Position numbers and translations under genes: made by a program
The notes under the pieces: generated by a model
Databases searched by the model: none
What the model saw: only the letters and a program-made list of their open reading frames with translations
Told to the model about the DNA's origin: nothing
Part shown: piece by piece, positions 25,022-35,081 of the stretch
Layout of the letters: each line of letters begins with the position of its first letter
Position numbering within the stretch: position 1 is the first letter of the stretch
Origin: an uncultured Aquimarina sp.
GTDB taxonomy: Bacteria > Bacteroidota > Bacteroidia > Flavobacteriales > Flavobacteriaceae
Assembly (NCBI GenBank): GCA_947498595.1
Contig: CANMKX010000029.1
Span: forward strand, 1 to 49,095
Direction of reading: 5' to 3'
DNA length: 49,095 bases

Positions 25022-26653
25022 TTATTGCTGATAAACTTGCTCTCCATTAACATAGGTTTCGGTAACCTTTAAAGTAGGAATTTGATCTACTGGCATTTGC
25101 ATTATATCGCTTTCTAAAATCACGAAATCCGCATATTTATTTACCTCAATACTTCCTTTTTCTTTCTCTTCAAAATTACTATAAGCTGCCCATAAAGTCA
25201 TCCCTTTTAAGGTTTCTTCTCTAGTTAAGGCATTTTCCATTTGAAATCCTTCTGCTGGGTACTGCTTTAAATCTTTACGAGCTACTGCTGCATAAAAGGT
25301 ATAAAACGGACTTACATTTTCTACAGGATAATCTGTTCCCAATGCTAATTTCCCTGTTTTTTCTAATAATTTTTTATATGCATATGCTCCTTTTATTCTT
25401 TCTTCTCCCAATCGTTCATCAGCCCAATACATATCACTCGTAGCATGTGTTGGTTGTACGCTCATTACTAAATTATCATCTAGCATTTCAAATTCTTCTG
25501 GTGCTACAACTTGTGCATGTTCTACTCTCCATCGTCTATTTTCTTTTCCTTTCAATGCTTCATAATATGTTTTTATCACTACAGCATTTGCAGAATCTCC
25601 GATTGCATGTGTATTCATCTGAAAAGGTGACGCTGCTAATCGTTTTGCTAATTTTTTAAACTCGTTAATTCCTATCACCATTGCTCCATGATGATCTTCT
25701 TTATCACTATATGGTTCTTTTAAAGTTGCTCCTCTTGATCCTAAAGCTCCATCTGAATATACCTTAAATGATTGTACATTCAATTTTTCTGTTTTAATCG
25801 TACCGTTTTTCAGAAAATAGTCAACATATTCTGGTACATTACTCACCATGGCATATATTCTTATTTTTAATGTTGCTGCCTTTTGTAAACTATCTATTAA
25901 ATGAATCACTTCTGGACTAAGCCCTGCATCATCTACTGTTGTCAACCCATAACTAAAGTTAATTTTTTGCGCATCTTGTAATGCTTGTATTTGTTCTCTT
26001 TTACTGGGTTGAGGGAATGTGGCTTCAATTAACTCCATAGGATTGTCTATTAACACTCCTGATAGTTGTTCGTTTTCTAATAAAATTTCTCCACCTTCAA
26101 CTTCTGTTTCTTTTGTAATTTTAGCCAATTCTAATGCTGCTTGATTGACTAACATTGCATGTCCATCTACTCTTTTTACAGCTATTGGTGTATTTGGAAA
26201 TAAACTATCCAATTGTTTTTTATTAGGAAACTCTTTAACTTCCCAATCATTTTGATCCCAACCTCTACCTGTAATATAAGTAACGTTTTTTTCTTTTTGA
26301 AAAGCTACAATACGAGCTACAACCTCATCAAAACTTTTCGTTCCTCTTAAATCTACTCTTTGCTGCTGTATTCCTAATCCATAAAAATGACAGTGTGCAT
26401 CAATAAGGCCTGGAATAATCGTTTTTCCTTTAACATCAATTTGTTTCGTAAAATCATATTTCCCTTGTAGATCAAGTGTTTTTCCTACTTCTACAAATTT
26501 CCCATTCGTGATTGCAAATGCTTCTGCTTTTGGAGTTACTTCATTTACGGTATATACATTCGCATTATAAATTAGTAAGTCTGCCGTTTCTTTTTTCTTT
26601 GTACATGAGATGATTCCTATGACACATCCTAATACTATTATTATTTTTTTCAT
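25022..26653 (-). CDS. Amidohydrolase family 3 (YtcJ-like) lipoprotein
   Basis: 543 residues. A lipoprotein signal with lipidated C17 (VIGIISC) is followed by an amidohydrolase fold. The metal site opens with PGLIDAHCHF (H87, H89) and continues with MNTHAIGDSANAVV, RVEHAQVV and LGTDYPVENVSPF near the C-terminus. YtcJ-type enzymes hydrolyse amide bonds in varied substrates; the substrate here cannot be told. An 11-bp inverted repeat lies 27 bases before the start codon, and the terminator of the TonB-like gene lies beyond it, so this gene has its own promoter region. Confidence 0.88.
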   Translation of the reverse strand: MKKIIIVLGCVIGIISCTKKKETADLLIYNANVYTVNEVTPKAEAFAITNGKFVEVGKTLDLQGKYDFTKQIDVKGKTIIPGLIDAHCHFYGLGIQQQRVDLRGTKSFDEVVARIVAFQKEKNVTYITGRGWDQNDWEVKEFPNKKQLDSLFPNTPIAVKRVDGHAMLVNQAALELAKITKETEVEGGEILLENEQLSGVLIDNPMELIEATFPQPSKREQIQALQDAQKINFSYGLTTVDDAGLSPEVIHLIDSLQKAATLKIRIYAMVSNVPEYVDYFLKNGTIKTEKLNVQSFKVYSDGALGSRGATLKEPYSDKEDHHGAMVIGINEFKKLAKRLAASPFQMNTHAIGDSANAVVIKTYYEALKGKENRRWRVEHAQVVAPEEFEMLDDNLVMSVQPTHATSDMYWADERLGEERIKGAYAYKKLLEKTGKLALGTDYPVENVSPFYTFYAAVARKDLKQYPAEGFQMENALTREETLKGMTLWAAYSNFEEKEKGSIEVNKYADFVILESDIMQMPVDQIPTLKVTETYVNGEQVYQQ

Positions 26654-26679
26654 TGATTTAGGTTAGTTATACTAGTAGC

Positions 26680-26708
26680 TATAAATGTAATGATTTTTTA
26701 CATTTATA
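26680..26708. promoter_or_regulatory. Inverted repeat upstream of the amidohydrolase, possible operator
   Basis: TATAAATGTAA (26680-26690) and TTACATTTATA (26698-26708) pair perfectly around seven bases. The near-consensus -7 element TACATTTA appears on each strand inside an arm. It is placed between the upstream terminator and the amidohydrolase ATG, where a repressor site would be expected. Confidence 0.45.
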
Positions 26709-26719
26709 TTTTTCATCAA

Positions 26720-26753
26720 AAAAGGCTTTCAAATATGTATTTGAAAGCCTTTT
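26720..26753 (-). terminator. Terminator of the TonB-like/TPR operon
   Basis: A 34-bp perfect palindrome with 16-base arms from AAAAGGCTTTCAAATA and a two-base loop. It lies 22 bases after the stop of the beta-barrel gene. Confidence 0.85.
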
Positions 26754-26775
26754 ATCTATAAGGTATTTGATGGTA

Positions 26776-28506
26776 TTAGAAATCGAATTTATAAGTTGCC
26801 CCTGCTAATACTTGAATTCCTTGTACTGGATAATTATTCCATTTATTATAATTATCTCCAAATAAATTATTCCCTTTTATAAAAGCTGACAATCTATCAT
26901 TAAATCTATATCCTATATTAATATTAGCATCAATATAGCTATCTACCGTTACTGTTTGTTGCGTTGTTAATGTTGGATTATTATCTATATCATTTCTTTC
27001 ACCTACAAAAAATAATTGAGCACCAGCATACCATTTCTCTGTTATTTGATAGTCTGCTGACATACTAGCTTCAAAGTCTGGTAAATTCCAAGCTTCTTCT
27101 TCTACATCAGTACTATAACTATAAAACGTTCCATTTATACCCAATGTAAATTTTCTATTTAAATCTACTTTTACTTCTGCAAATCCTTTAAAAGTTGTTA
27201 TATCATCATATCTATACGAAAAAGAATTTCCATATTGATACCCTTCTGTTGGTGTCGCGTTTCTTGTATTATTTACAAATAATGGTTTGCTATCTTCTGA
27301 CACATAGCTTCCTCTTACGTTATATGTTACTCTATTAAGTAATTTTCCTTTTATCCCTAAGTATCCATCATATTGGTTATGAGTAGGTGTTAATATCAAA
27401 TTTGGAGATATAAATGGATTTTCGTTAACTGCATTTCTATAGCTATTTTGGTACAAATCCCCTTCTATTCCCCCATAAGCTATTACTTGGTCTCCTGATA
27501 CTCTATAGGTTCCTGTTATTTTTGGATAGATATAAAAATTATTCTCGCTATTTTCTAAATCAGTACTATAATAGATTGCTGCTCCAAGATTCAACGTTAA
27601 ATCATCTCTTAGTACAATTAAATTAGGGCTTACTCCTAAATTCAAAGTACTATACGCATCTGTTGTTGTATTAGGAATTGTTGTATCGTAACTTCCGTTA
27701 AGAAAATCTACAATTACCTCGGTTGTGATTATTTCATCGGCAACCTCTAATTCAAATTTTGGTCTCGCTACAATATGATGCTCAACAGTACTAGTTGCAT
27801 CTCCGAAATAACGATACTTTAGGGATGCTTCTTTAAAAAATGAATCATCAACTTTTATTTTTCCACCAACATAAGCACCTATATAACTTTGAGCAGGATC
27901 TATTTCATCTATTTGAGCTTGAGTTAATGCAGGTATTGTCGGTACTCCATACCAATTATATAATTGATGTTCTGCACCTACTTCTATGCCATAAACTAAA
28001 TCACGCGTTCTTGAGGTATAATTAAGATCTAAAGCCGTATTAAAAAATGTATCATCCAAGACTAAATCTTTGATTCCTCCTTGTGATGAATTATGATGCA
28101 AATATACTCCTACATTATCTGTTCTATCGATTTGAAAATTACTGTAAAACTCTGCTAATATGGATGTGAAATTGCCAAATCCTAAAGTCGCATAATTATC
28201 ATATAACGGAACTTTTTTTGCTTTATCAATATTAGCTGCTTTCCCTTTTACCGGTGTATAAGTTGATGCTACCGGTACAGAAAAAATACTATACTTAATT
28301 GCTTTTTTACTTTTGGTAATAGAATCATTAAAAACTGGTATTGACTTTACCTTAAAAGCATCACTAATAGTTGGAGTGTATGCTTTTACAATTACAACTC
28401 TTTCGGTTCCTATTGTTTTTTCATCTTCGCTCTGTGCATTACTGATCATTGTTGCACCTAATCCTATACATAACATTAGGATTATACGTTGAATATATCT
28501 TGTCAT
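26776..28506 (-). CDS. TonB-dependent-receptor-like outer membrane beta-barrel protein
   Basis: 576 residues. A signal peptide (to about NAQ, residue 24) is followed by RVVIVKAYTPTISDAFKVK, then about 450 residues of alternating beta-barrel sequence ending in GATYKFDF with a C-terminal phenylalanine. The barrel part matches TonB-dependent receptor C-terminal domains. It is shorter than usual, and I cannot find a full plug domain. It may be a plugless barrel fed by the giant TPR protein upstream, whose stop is 29 bases before this start. Confidence 0.75.
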   Translation of the reverse strand: MTRYIQRIILMLCIGLGATMISNAQSEDEKTIGTERVVIVKAYTPTISDAFKVKSIPVFNDSITKSKKAIKYSIFSVPVASTYTPVKGKAANIDKAKKVPLYDNYATLGFGNFTSILAEFYSNFQIDRTDNVGVYLHHNSSQGGIKDLVLDDTFFNTALDLNYTSRTRDLVYGIEVGAEHQLYNWYGVPTIPALTQAQIDEIDPAQSYIGAYVGGKIKVDDSFFKEASLKYRYFGDATSTVEHHIVARPKFELEVADEIITTEVIVDFLNGSYDTTIPNTTTDAYSTLNLGVSPNLIVLRDDLTLNLGAAIYYSTDLENSENNFYIYPKITGTYRVSGDQVIAYGGIEGDLYQNSYRNAVNENPFISPNLILTPTHNQYDGYLGIKGKLLNRVTYNVRGSYVSEDSKPLFVNNTRNATPTEGYQYGNSFSYRYDDITTFKGFAEVKVDLNRKFTLGINGTFYSYSTDVEEEAWNLPDFEASMSADYQITEKWYAGAQLFFVGERNDIDNNPTLTTQQTVTVDSYIDANINIGYRFNDRLSAFIKGNNLFGDNYNKWNNYPVQGIQVLAGATYKFDF

Positions 28507-28535
28507 ATAGATATCTATTTTATTAATGCTTTTGC

Positions 28536-31500
28536 TTATTCGTTTTCTTCTGTAGTTTTTACTGATGAATTGGTCTTCGCCTCTTCTGCTTTTATCCTCT
28601 TTAATTCGGCTTTAGCCTCATCAACGATATCTGGATATATTGTAAACTTTTTTATAATAGTTTCTAATATATAAGTTGCTTGATAAGCATCTTTTAATCC
28701 ATAAAAATTCTTCGCCATTAACAATAAACCTTTGGCTCCATAAACTTTATATCTCGAATATTCTTTTGCTAATTTTTGTATTGCTTTGTTAGACGCTTCA
28801 TATAACTTTTCTTTATTTTTAAAGTACGCATCATAGTATTGTGCTTCTGCAGCTAATTCTCCTGTTGCTATTTTTCTTACCTCTGCATATGCTGCTTTTG
28901 CTTTTATTTCATTTCCTGTTTGAATTGCTGATCTTGCTATAAATATCTGTGCATCACTTTTAATAGCATTTTCAATTTTTGGATTTTCTAATACTTTTTC
29001 AGCATATGTTACTGTCAATTTATATTTAAATAATTGATAGTATGATTTCATTAAGTTTGATTGTGCAAAAATGATATTCTGAGGAAAATCTGCTCCTTTT
29101 TCTAGACGTTCTAAAACAGGTATTGCTTTTTCGTATTCTCTTTTTTCTAAAAATATTTGTGATAATCTTGCTAGTGCTTGCTCAGTAAATTCATTACGTT
29201 CTTGTTGTAATACATATTCATAATGAGGAACTGCAGTCTCTTTTTCTCCTTCTACAAAATATACTTGTGCTATATAAAAATGACTTTTTAATGCGTGTAA
29301 TCCTCTAGGAAATTCTTCTAAATATCTTGTAAATCCGTTAATCGCTCCTGAATTATTATTTTCTAAAAATTGCTTTTCTGCAGATTCATATCTAGTATTA
29401 TCTAGATCTGTGTCGCTTACTTCTACAAAATCTAATCCTTGAACCCATGAAGAATACTCATCTATTCGTCCTAAATCTACATATATTAAACGTGCCGTAT
29501 TTACAGCTTGAACAGCCTCTTCTGTCCCAGGATATTCTGCTACTACCTTCTTAAACTTAGATAGTGCCTTATTTCCTTGGTCTCCGTTATAATAGATTAA
29601 TCCTTCTTTCAATAAAGTTTTAGGAACGTACGAACTTTTAGGCATTTCTTTTATCAATCGATCGTATGCTTTAATTCCTTTCTCAATATCATCTTCTGCT
29701 ATATATACATTCCCTAGAGCATACAATGCATCATCTCTATAGGTAGATTGTGAGTAATTATTCAAGAAACTATTAAGGTCTTGAATTTTTCGATCATTTT
29801 TATTTACAAAACCATAACTTATTGCTTTCTGGAAATGAGCATAATCGGCATCAGCTCCTCCTTCTTTTATAGCTCGATTATATGTTTCCATTGCTGGCCA
29901 ATATTGTCTAGAGATAAAGTGACTGTCTCCTAATCTTAAATACGCATCTTTTCTTCTTGCGTCATCAACATTTTTCTTTTTAATATATTTATCAAAGTAA
30001 TCAATTGCTTTTATGTATTCTTTCTTTTTAAAATATGTATATCCCATATTGTAAGATAGATTACTATATTCTGCTGTTTTAGAAACTCCGGTACTTCTCT
30101 CAAACTGTTTAAAACCTATAAGAGCTTCGTCAAATTGATTTAACAGATATTGACTTTCTGACTTCCAATATATTGCTCTTGCTGTATATATTGGGTCTAT
30201 TTGATCTTTTAATGATTTATCAAAAAACACAATCGCTTCTGGATAATCTCCTGCCGTATATAATTCTGTCCCTCTATAAAAGGCAACTTTTTGATAAACA
30301 ACTTTATCTTCATAATCACGGCTCTTCTCTAATAGATCCATTGCCTCTTTATAATTTTTAGAGGTTATATATGAATCAATTAATAATGCTTGGATTTCGG
30401 CTTCATGTTCACTTTTATCATAGGCTTCTAAATATGTTGTAAGTATTTTTGGTACACTTTCAAAAGAGTTTCCTATCTCATAACTTAATTTCGCATAATT
30501 ATAAGCTGCATCATCTTTTATTTGCACATCAAAATCCATCTCTGAAGCATTTCTAAATGCATTTAATGCTTGTTGCTTTTGATTTAATTTTAGATACGAT
30601 TCTGCTAAGTGATAATATGCATTTTGTGCGATACTATTTTTTCCTCCTATAATTTTATTAAACTCTGATATTGCATTTTTATAATCTCCTTGCTGATAAT
30701 ATGCATATCCTAATTGATAATAATCTGTATTGTTCCATTTCCCTTTAAATCCTTTATATCCTTTCAGGTATGGAATTGCTTTATCATAAGCTCCTAGGTT
30801 GAAATAACTTTCACCTATAATTTTATTTAATTCAGATTTTTCATTTAATTTTTTTGTGCTAGGCAATTGTTTTAATCCTTCATCAATAGCTTCTTGAAAG
30901 TTTCCTGACTTGAAACTCATATCACTTTGAAAATAAGCTAAGTTTTTGTTATATTTTTCTAAATCTCTTACTTCATCAAATAACTTATTTGCTTCTTCAT
31001 AGTTATCTCCTTCGTATGCTATAAAACCTAAATAATACTTTGCTTGTGCTCCATATGCTTCTGTTTCTTGCACTAATCCTAAATATTTTTGCGCTTCGTT
31101 AAAACGTTGCGCTTTAAAATTTGCATAACCGTTATTAAAGTTAAACTTTTCTTTATCGGCATTGCTCATATTACTTTGATCTACTCGATCATACCACTTA
31201 CGAGCGTATGCATATTTTCCATTATCAAAATAATAATTAGCGACATCTATATATGCAGAATTTCGTTTAATACTTGTTGGATATTTCTCTACAAAATCTT
31301 CAACTAACACATCTGCTTCTTTTTGATTTAACCAAACTGCACAATTTGCTATATAGTAAGCACAATCGGCTTCAATTTCTTCATTTTTTGTTTGCTCTTT
31401 TATTTTATCAAATAATGTTTGAGCTGCAAGAAATTGTTTGTTATTATATAATTCTAAAGCTTGATTATAGCTTGTTAAATCATGTGTGTAGATTGCTGAT

Positions 31501-31568
31501 TGCTGCGCAAATAACGTAGTAGTGCATAAGCTTATGGCAACAAGCATCAAAGTGATGTGTCTATTCAT
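28536..31568 (-). CDS. Giant exported TPR-repeat protein
   Basis: 1010 residues. A signal peptide (to about LFAQ, residue 22) is followed by TPR-like helical repeats over nearly the whole length; repeating A-xx-Y-N/Y-xxx-G-xY and LG-x-Y motifs are plentiful. The C-terminal 40 residues are Lys/Glu-rich. It forms an operon with the beta-barrel gene. This pair, often next to ftsE, is recurrent in Flavobacteriia. The role is unknown; periplasmic scaffolding of an envelope machine is a reasonable guess. It has a consensus promoter at 31587-31619. Confidence 0.85.
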   Translation of the reverse strand: MNRHITLMLVAISLCTTTLFAQQSAIYTHDLTSYNQALELYNNKQFLAAQTLFDKIKEQTKNEEIEADCAYYIANCAVWLNQKEADVLVEDFVEKYPTSIKRNSAYIDVANYYFDNGKYAYARKWYDRVDQSNMSNADKEKFNFNNGYANFKAQRFNEAQKYLGLVQETEAYGAQAKYYLGFIAYEGDNYEEANKLFDEVRDLEKYNKNLAYFQSDMSFKSGNFQEAIDEGLKQLPSTKKLNEKSELNKIIGESYFNLGAYDKAIPYLKGYKGFKGKWNNTDYYQLGYAYYQQGDYKNAISEFNKIIGGKNSIAQNAYYHLAESYLKLNQKQQALNAFRNASEMDFDVQIKDDAAYNYAKLSYEIGNSFESVPKILTTYLEAYDKSEHEAEIQALLIDSYITSKNYKEAMDLLEKSRDYEDKVVYQKVAFYRGTELYTAGDYPEAIVFFDKSLKDQIDPIYTARAIYWKSESQYLLNQFDEALIGFKQFERSTGVSKTAEYSNLSYNMGYTYFKKKEYIKAIDYFDKYIKKKNVDDARRKDAYLRLGDSHFISRQYWPAMETYNRAIKEGGADADYAHFQKAISYGFVNKNDRKIQDLNSFLNNYSQSTYRDDALYALGNVYIAEDDIEKGIKAYDRLIKEMPKSSYVPKTLLKEGLIYYNGDQGNKALSKFKKVVAEYPGTEEAVQAVNTARLIYVDLGRIDEYSSWVQGLDFVEVSDTDLDNTRYESAEKQFLENNNSGAINGFTRYLEEFPRGLHALKSHFYIAQVYFVEGEKETAVPHYEYVLQQERNEFTEQALARLSQIFLEKREYEKAIPVLERLEKGADFPQNIIFAQSNLMKSYYQLFKYKLTVTYAEKVLENPKIENAIKSDAQIFIARSAIQTGNEIKAKAAYAEVRKIATGELAAEAQYYDAYFKNKEKLYEASNKAIQKLAKEYSRYKVYGAKGLLLMAKNFYGLKDAYQATYILETIIKKFTIYPDIVDEAKAELKRIKAEEAKTNSSVKTTEENE

Positions 31569-31586
31569 TTAATTTCAGATTAATAT

Positions 31587-31619
31587 CAAAAGTAGTAGTG
31601 TTTTATTCCCTAATGCAAA
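31587..31619 (-). promoter_or_regulatory. Promoter of the TPR/beta-barrel operon
   Basis: Minus-strand TTTG (31616-31619), 21 bases, then TACTTTTG (31587-31594). This is a full match to the Bacteroidota consensus, 18 bases before the ATG of the giant TPR gene. Confidence 0.65.
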
Positions 31620-31787
31620 TTTAACTTCAAAATAAATGAATCTTGATTTTAATAACGAATTATTTTTAGGTTAATTACATGTTTTGACTACTTATTAGAT
31701 CTTTTTTACATTTTTTTAATATTTGTCGTAAAAAATTCCTTTCTATAAATCTTTGTTTTCACTAATCTTTTTATTTTTACGGTAATT

Positions 31788-31795
31788 TAAATTTG
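31788..31795 (+). promoter_or_regulatory. Promoter -7 element of ftsE
   Basis: TAAATTTG fits TAnnTTTG and lies 12 bases before the ftsE ATG, implying a very short leader. No clear TTTG is present 19-21 bases upstream. Confidence 0.4.
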
Positions 31796-31807
31796 GAATC
31801 CTATTTC

Positions 31808-32488
31808 ATGTCAACAATCTTATCTTTAAAAAACGCTTCTATATACCAAAGAGAGAATTTAATTCTTTCAAATGTTAACGTATCTGTTAATAATGGTGAC
31901 TTTGTTTATCTTATCGGAAAAACTGGTACTGGTAAAAGTAGTTTCATGAAAACCTTGTACGGTGATATTCCATTAATGGAAGGAGAAGGTAGTATTGTAG
32001 ATTTTGATTTACCAACTTTAAAAGAAAATCAGATTCCTTTTTTACGTAGAAAATTAGGGATTGTCTTTCAAGATTTCAAACTATTAAATGATCGTACTGT
32101 TAAAGGGAATTTAATGTTTGTTTTAAAAGCTACTGGATGGAAAGATCACAAGGCTATGGATCGTAAAATTGATGATGTTCTTGATAAAGTAGGTATGAAA
32201 GATAAAGGGCAAAAATTCCCTTATCAATTATCTGGTGGAGAGCAACAACGTATTGCTATTGCTAGAGCTTTATTAAATGATCCTGAATTAATCCTTGCTG
32301 ATGAGCCTACAGGAAATCTGGATCCTCAAACTTCTGTAGAAGTAATGGAAGTTTTACAAGAGATTAATAAAAGCGGACGAACTATTTTAATGGCAACTCA
32401 TGATTATGCTTTGATCCTTAAATACCCTTCTAAGACTTTAAAATGTGAAGGAAGTAAAGTTTTTGAAGTGGTACAACGTAAAGGTTAA
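31808..32488 (+). CDS. ftsE: Cell division ABC-type ATPase FtsE
   Basis: 226 residues from the ATG at 31808; the in-frame TTG 15 bases earlier overlaps the -7 element, so it is rejected. Walker [10 protein letters not shown] (37-45), ABC signature LSGGEQQR (141-148) and Walker B LILADEP (161-167) are intact. It matches FtsE, which with FtsX couples the divisome to peptidoglycan hydrolysis. FtsX is not adjacent, as is normal in Flavobacteriia. It converges with a glycosyltransferase gene, leaving a single base between the stop codons. Confidence 0.9.
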   Translation: MSTILSLKNASIYQRENLILSNVNVSVNNGDFVYLIGKTGTGKSSFMKTLYGDIPLMEGEGSIVDFDLPTLKENQIPFLRRKLGIVFQDFKLLNDRTVKGNLMFVLKATGWKDHKAMDRKIDDVLDKVGMKDKGQKFPYQLSGGEQQRIAIARALLNDPELILADEPTGNLDPQTSVEVMEVLQEINKSGRTILMATHDYALILKYPSKTLKCEGSKVFEVVQRKG

Positions 32489-32489
32489 A

Positions 32490-33599
32490 TCAATCTATAA
32501 CATTTTTTATTTTTTGTGCGTTTTCTAAGATATTATATATTTTAGGAAGCACTTTCTTTCGTTTTTCGTACTCATTATAATCTTGATGCTGATATTCTTC
32601 TATAGCTTGTAGAAACGCTTCTTTGGTTGTTGCTAGTTTGCATAGTTTTATTACGGATTTATCATCTGTTATATTTTCATTAATTACACAAAATCGACTT
32701 TGATATAATGCATTGATCAATTTGAGTTTGGTACCCGAACGCTGAAAAGAATACAATACATTAATGTGTGCTCCAGCTAATAAATCGACTAAGTGTTTTT
32801 CGTCTTTAATGAGTACATAACTTATGTTTACTGTATTTCTAATTTTATCATCAATACATTTTTGTCTTGTACTACTTGCTATAACAAATGGATGTTTGTT
32901 TATCTTAAATATCGTAATTAAAAACTCTACTGCTCTTATGTTATCACTAATAGACAAATCACCGTGGTATAATGCATACTTACCTTTTCCAGAAAGCTCT
33001 TTCACCTCGCTTCCTCCATGAAAAACAGGAACATTAACTACGTTTTTATATACTTTATTAAAATAATCATGTTCGTAATGAGACAAACTAATTATCGCAG
33101 TTACATTAGCTAAAATTCTCTCATATTTTTTAAATCGATATGCTTCTAATTTATATATAAATTTCCACAAAATATGTTTAGAGCTTTGTGCCAATCCAGC
33201 ACTATAGTCATGCTCTATATTATGTGCTCTCACTAGTATTTTCCTATCTAAAAGCCTTCTGTCTTTTAACATCAATGTCGTGTGTAATCCCTCAAACAGA
33301 ATAGGTGATTTATCATTAAGAATCCTTTCGATCATCTTTTCATGATATCTTATTTTTACTCTATATGGAACATTACTCAAAAAATGTAATATTGATTTTC
33401 TCTTAGGATAAAAATAAACTGATCTACAAATTTCTTTTAATGCTTGGGGTACTTCTTTTTCTTCTGTAAAGCAATGTAAATCCACAATTACTCCTATAGC
33501 ATGTAATGCCTTTATTTTATAAAAAACATCTATAGCTCCTCCATAATTTGCTGGATATGGATTATCAAAACTCACAATATGAATTGGATCGGTATTCAA
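32490..33599 (-). CDS. Glycosyltransferase (GT4-like, GT-B fold)
   Basis: 369 residues. The N-terminal Rossmann part opens with IHIVSFDNPYPANYGGAID, and a second half carries LLAGAHINVLYSFQRSGTKLK, which resembles the donor-binding domain of GT-B enzymes. The classical ExxxxE motif of GT4 is not obvious, so the family call is tentative. The start is a TTG (33599), because no ATG precedes the conserved N-terminus. It belongs to the polysaccharide region and stands downstream of a divergent GT2 gene. Confidence 0.75.
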   Translation of the reverse strand: MNTDPIHIVSFDNPYPANYGGAIDVFYKIKALHAIGVIVDLHCFTEEKEVPQALKEICRSVYFYPKRKSILHFLSNVPYRVKIRYHEKMIERILNDKSPILFEGLHTTLMLKDRRLLDRKILVRAHNIEHDYSAGLAQSSKHILWKFIYKLEAYRFKKYERILANVTAIISLSHYEHDYFNKVYKNVVNVPVFHGGSEVKELSGKGKYALYHGDLSISDNIRAVEFLITIFKINKHPFVIASSTRQKCIDDKIRNTVNISYVLIKDEKHLVDLLAGAHINVLYSFQRSGTKLKLINALYQSRFCVINENITDDKSVIKLCKLATTKEAFLQAIEEYQHQDYNEYEKRKKVLPKIYNILENAQKIKNVID

Positions 33600-33656
33600 A
33601 TCTAGGTAGTTAATTTACAAAAATAACATTATTCAATAGTTCGACTATTATATATG

Positions 33657-33664
33657 TATATTTG
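33657..33664 (+). promoter_or_regulatory. Promoter -7 element before the GT2 gene
   Basis: TATATTTG matches TAnnTTTG, 40 bases upstream of the ATG at 33705. A clear -33 element is missing. Confidence 0.4.
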
Positions 33665-33704
33665 TTTCTATTCCTAAAACATAGAAAACACAACTTTATT
33701 TTAT

Positions 33705-34664
33705 ATGGCTACAATTTCTGCACACACTAGCACTAATACATGTCCAAAGTTTTCTATCATCATTCCTCTTTTTAACAAAGAGTCGTATTTATCGCATACA
33801 ATAAAATCTATTCTATCCCAGACTTACACTGATTTTGAAATCATTATTATAGATGATGGTTCTACAGATGCAAGTAAAGCTATAGTTTCAAAATTTAATG
33901 ACTATCGTCTTTATTATTATTATCAAAAAAATCAAGGTGTTTCTGCAGCAAGAAATCATGGTATTGCAAAAGCAACAGGAACCTATATTGCTTTTTTGGA
34001 CGCAGATGATTATTGGTTTCCTTTTTTTCTTGATGAAATTTATAAAATGATTTTAGATTACCCCTCAGAGTCTATTTTTGCTATGGCTATTGAGCGTGTA
34101 TTTAAAAAGTGTATATATCCTGCGGCATATAGTATACATCAAAAAACTTCTTCTAAATTAGATTACTTTGAAGGAAGTCGAGATATGAGTTTATTGACTA
34201 CTTCTAGCTCTGTAATTCATGCTTCAGTTTTCGATCGTATTGGTAATTTTAATACTACATTATTTGCTACAGAGGATATTGATTTATGGATTAGAATAGG
34301 AATTCATTACCCTATTATTTTTAATCCTAAAATTGGGGTTCAATACATAGACACTCCTTATAGCTTATCTAATTTGAAGATATCATTACATCACAAAAGC
34401 AAGTATGATTCTTTTGAAAACGAGGCAAAAGACAGACCGTATTTACAACGTTTTTTAGATCAAAACAGGTTTGCTTTAGCTATTGAAAGTAAGCTATTAA
34501 AGGATAAACTTTCTTTTTCTTTTTACAAACGACAGATTATGTTTTCCAATTTAAATTGGAAACAAAAAACATTACTACTATGCCCTTCACGTATTTTATC
34601 TCTTTTATTTCATCTAAAAAGCTTTCTAAAAGAAAGACATCTCAACTTAACTGTTTTTAAATAA
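33705..34664 (+). CDS. Family 2 glycosyltransferase
   Basis: 319 residues. GT-A fold: FSIIIPLFNKESYLSHTIKS (about 18-37), IIIDDGSTDAS (47-57) and the DxD-type loop FLDADDYW (95-102). An N-terminal extension of about 15 residues precedes the domain. The acceptor sugar is unknown. The final 18 bases overlap the end of the opposing FdtA-type gene, an unusual convergent overlap. It is the only plus-strand gene in the middle of the otherwise minus-strand core of the cluster. Confidence 0.9.
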   Translation: MATISAHTSTNTCPKFSIIIPLFNKESYLSHTIKSILSQTYTDFEIIIIDDGSTDASKAIVSKFNDYRLYYYYQKNQGVSAARNHGIAKATGTYIAFLDADDYWFPFFLDEIYKMILDYPSESIFAMAIERVFKKCIYPAAYSIHQKTSSKLDYFEGSRDMSLLTTSSSVIHASVFDRIGNFNTTLFATEDIDLWIRIGIHYPIIFNPKIGVQYIDTPYSLSNLKISLHHKSKYDSFENEAKDRPYLQRFLDQNRFALAIESKLLKDKLSFSFYKRQIMFSNLNWKQKTLLLCPSRILSLLFHLKSFLKERHLNLTVFK

Positions 34665-35081
34665 TGTAAAAGCATTATAACTTCTGATATAATCTTCTTC
34701 TTTAAAAACATCTGAGGCTAAAACTAAGCAAACTGATCCTGAAGAAAAATTTTCTAATTCTCTCCAAATACCTCTTGTAATATACAATCCCTTGTCTGGT
34801 CTATTAAGTGTTATTTTCTTTCGATTTATTCCATCATCTAGAATCACATCAAAACTTCCGCTTAATGCTATTAATAATTCGTGCTGTTCTATATGAGCAT
34901 GCCCTCCTCGAGTTGCCCCACTAGGAACATCGTATAAATAGTAGACACGGCGGGATACAAAAGGAATTACATCTTTTTCTATAACAGATAAATTTCCTCT
35001 TGGATCTTCAATTTTAGGAATTGTAATAATATCACACTCCTTTATTGAAGTTTTCGGATTTGTAATTTGGGGTATTTTCAA
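34647..35081 (-). CDS. fdtA: Sugar-nucleotide 3,4-ketoisomerase (FdtA/QdtA family)
   Basis: 144 residues of a cupin fold: PKIEDPRGNLSVIEKDVIPF, VYYLYDVPSGATRGGHAH and EQHELLIALSGSFDVILDDG. FdtA/QdtA convert dTDP-4-keto-6-deoxyglucose to the 3-keto isomer, the first specific step to dTDP-Fuc3NAc or dTDP-Qui3NAc. Sequence cannot separate the galacto- from the gluco-product. The start is uncertain: the TTG at 35081 overlaps the upstream GT2 gene by 50 bases, while an AAGGAG lies inside the reading frame before the conserved core. The aminotransferase gene of the same pathway is in this operon. Confidence 0.8.
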   Translation of the reverse strand: MKIPQITNPKTSIKECDIITIPKIEDPRGNLSVIEKDVIPFVSRRVYYLYDVPSGATRGGHAHIEQHELLIALSGSFDVILDDGINRKKITLNRPDKGLYITRGIWRELENFSSGSVCLVLASDVFKEEDYIRSYNAFTLFKNS

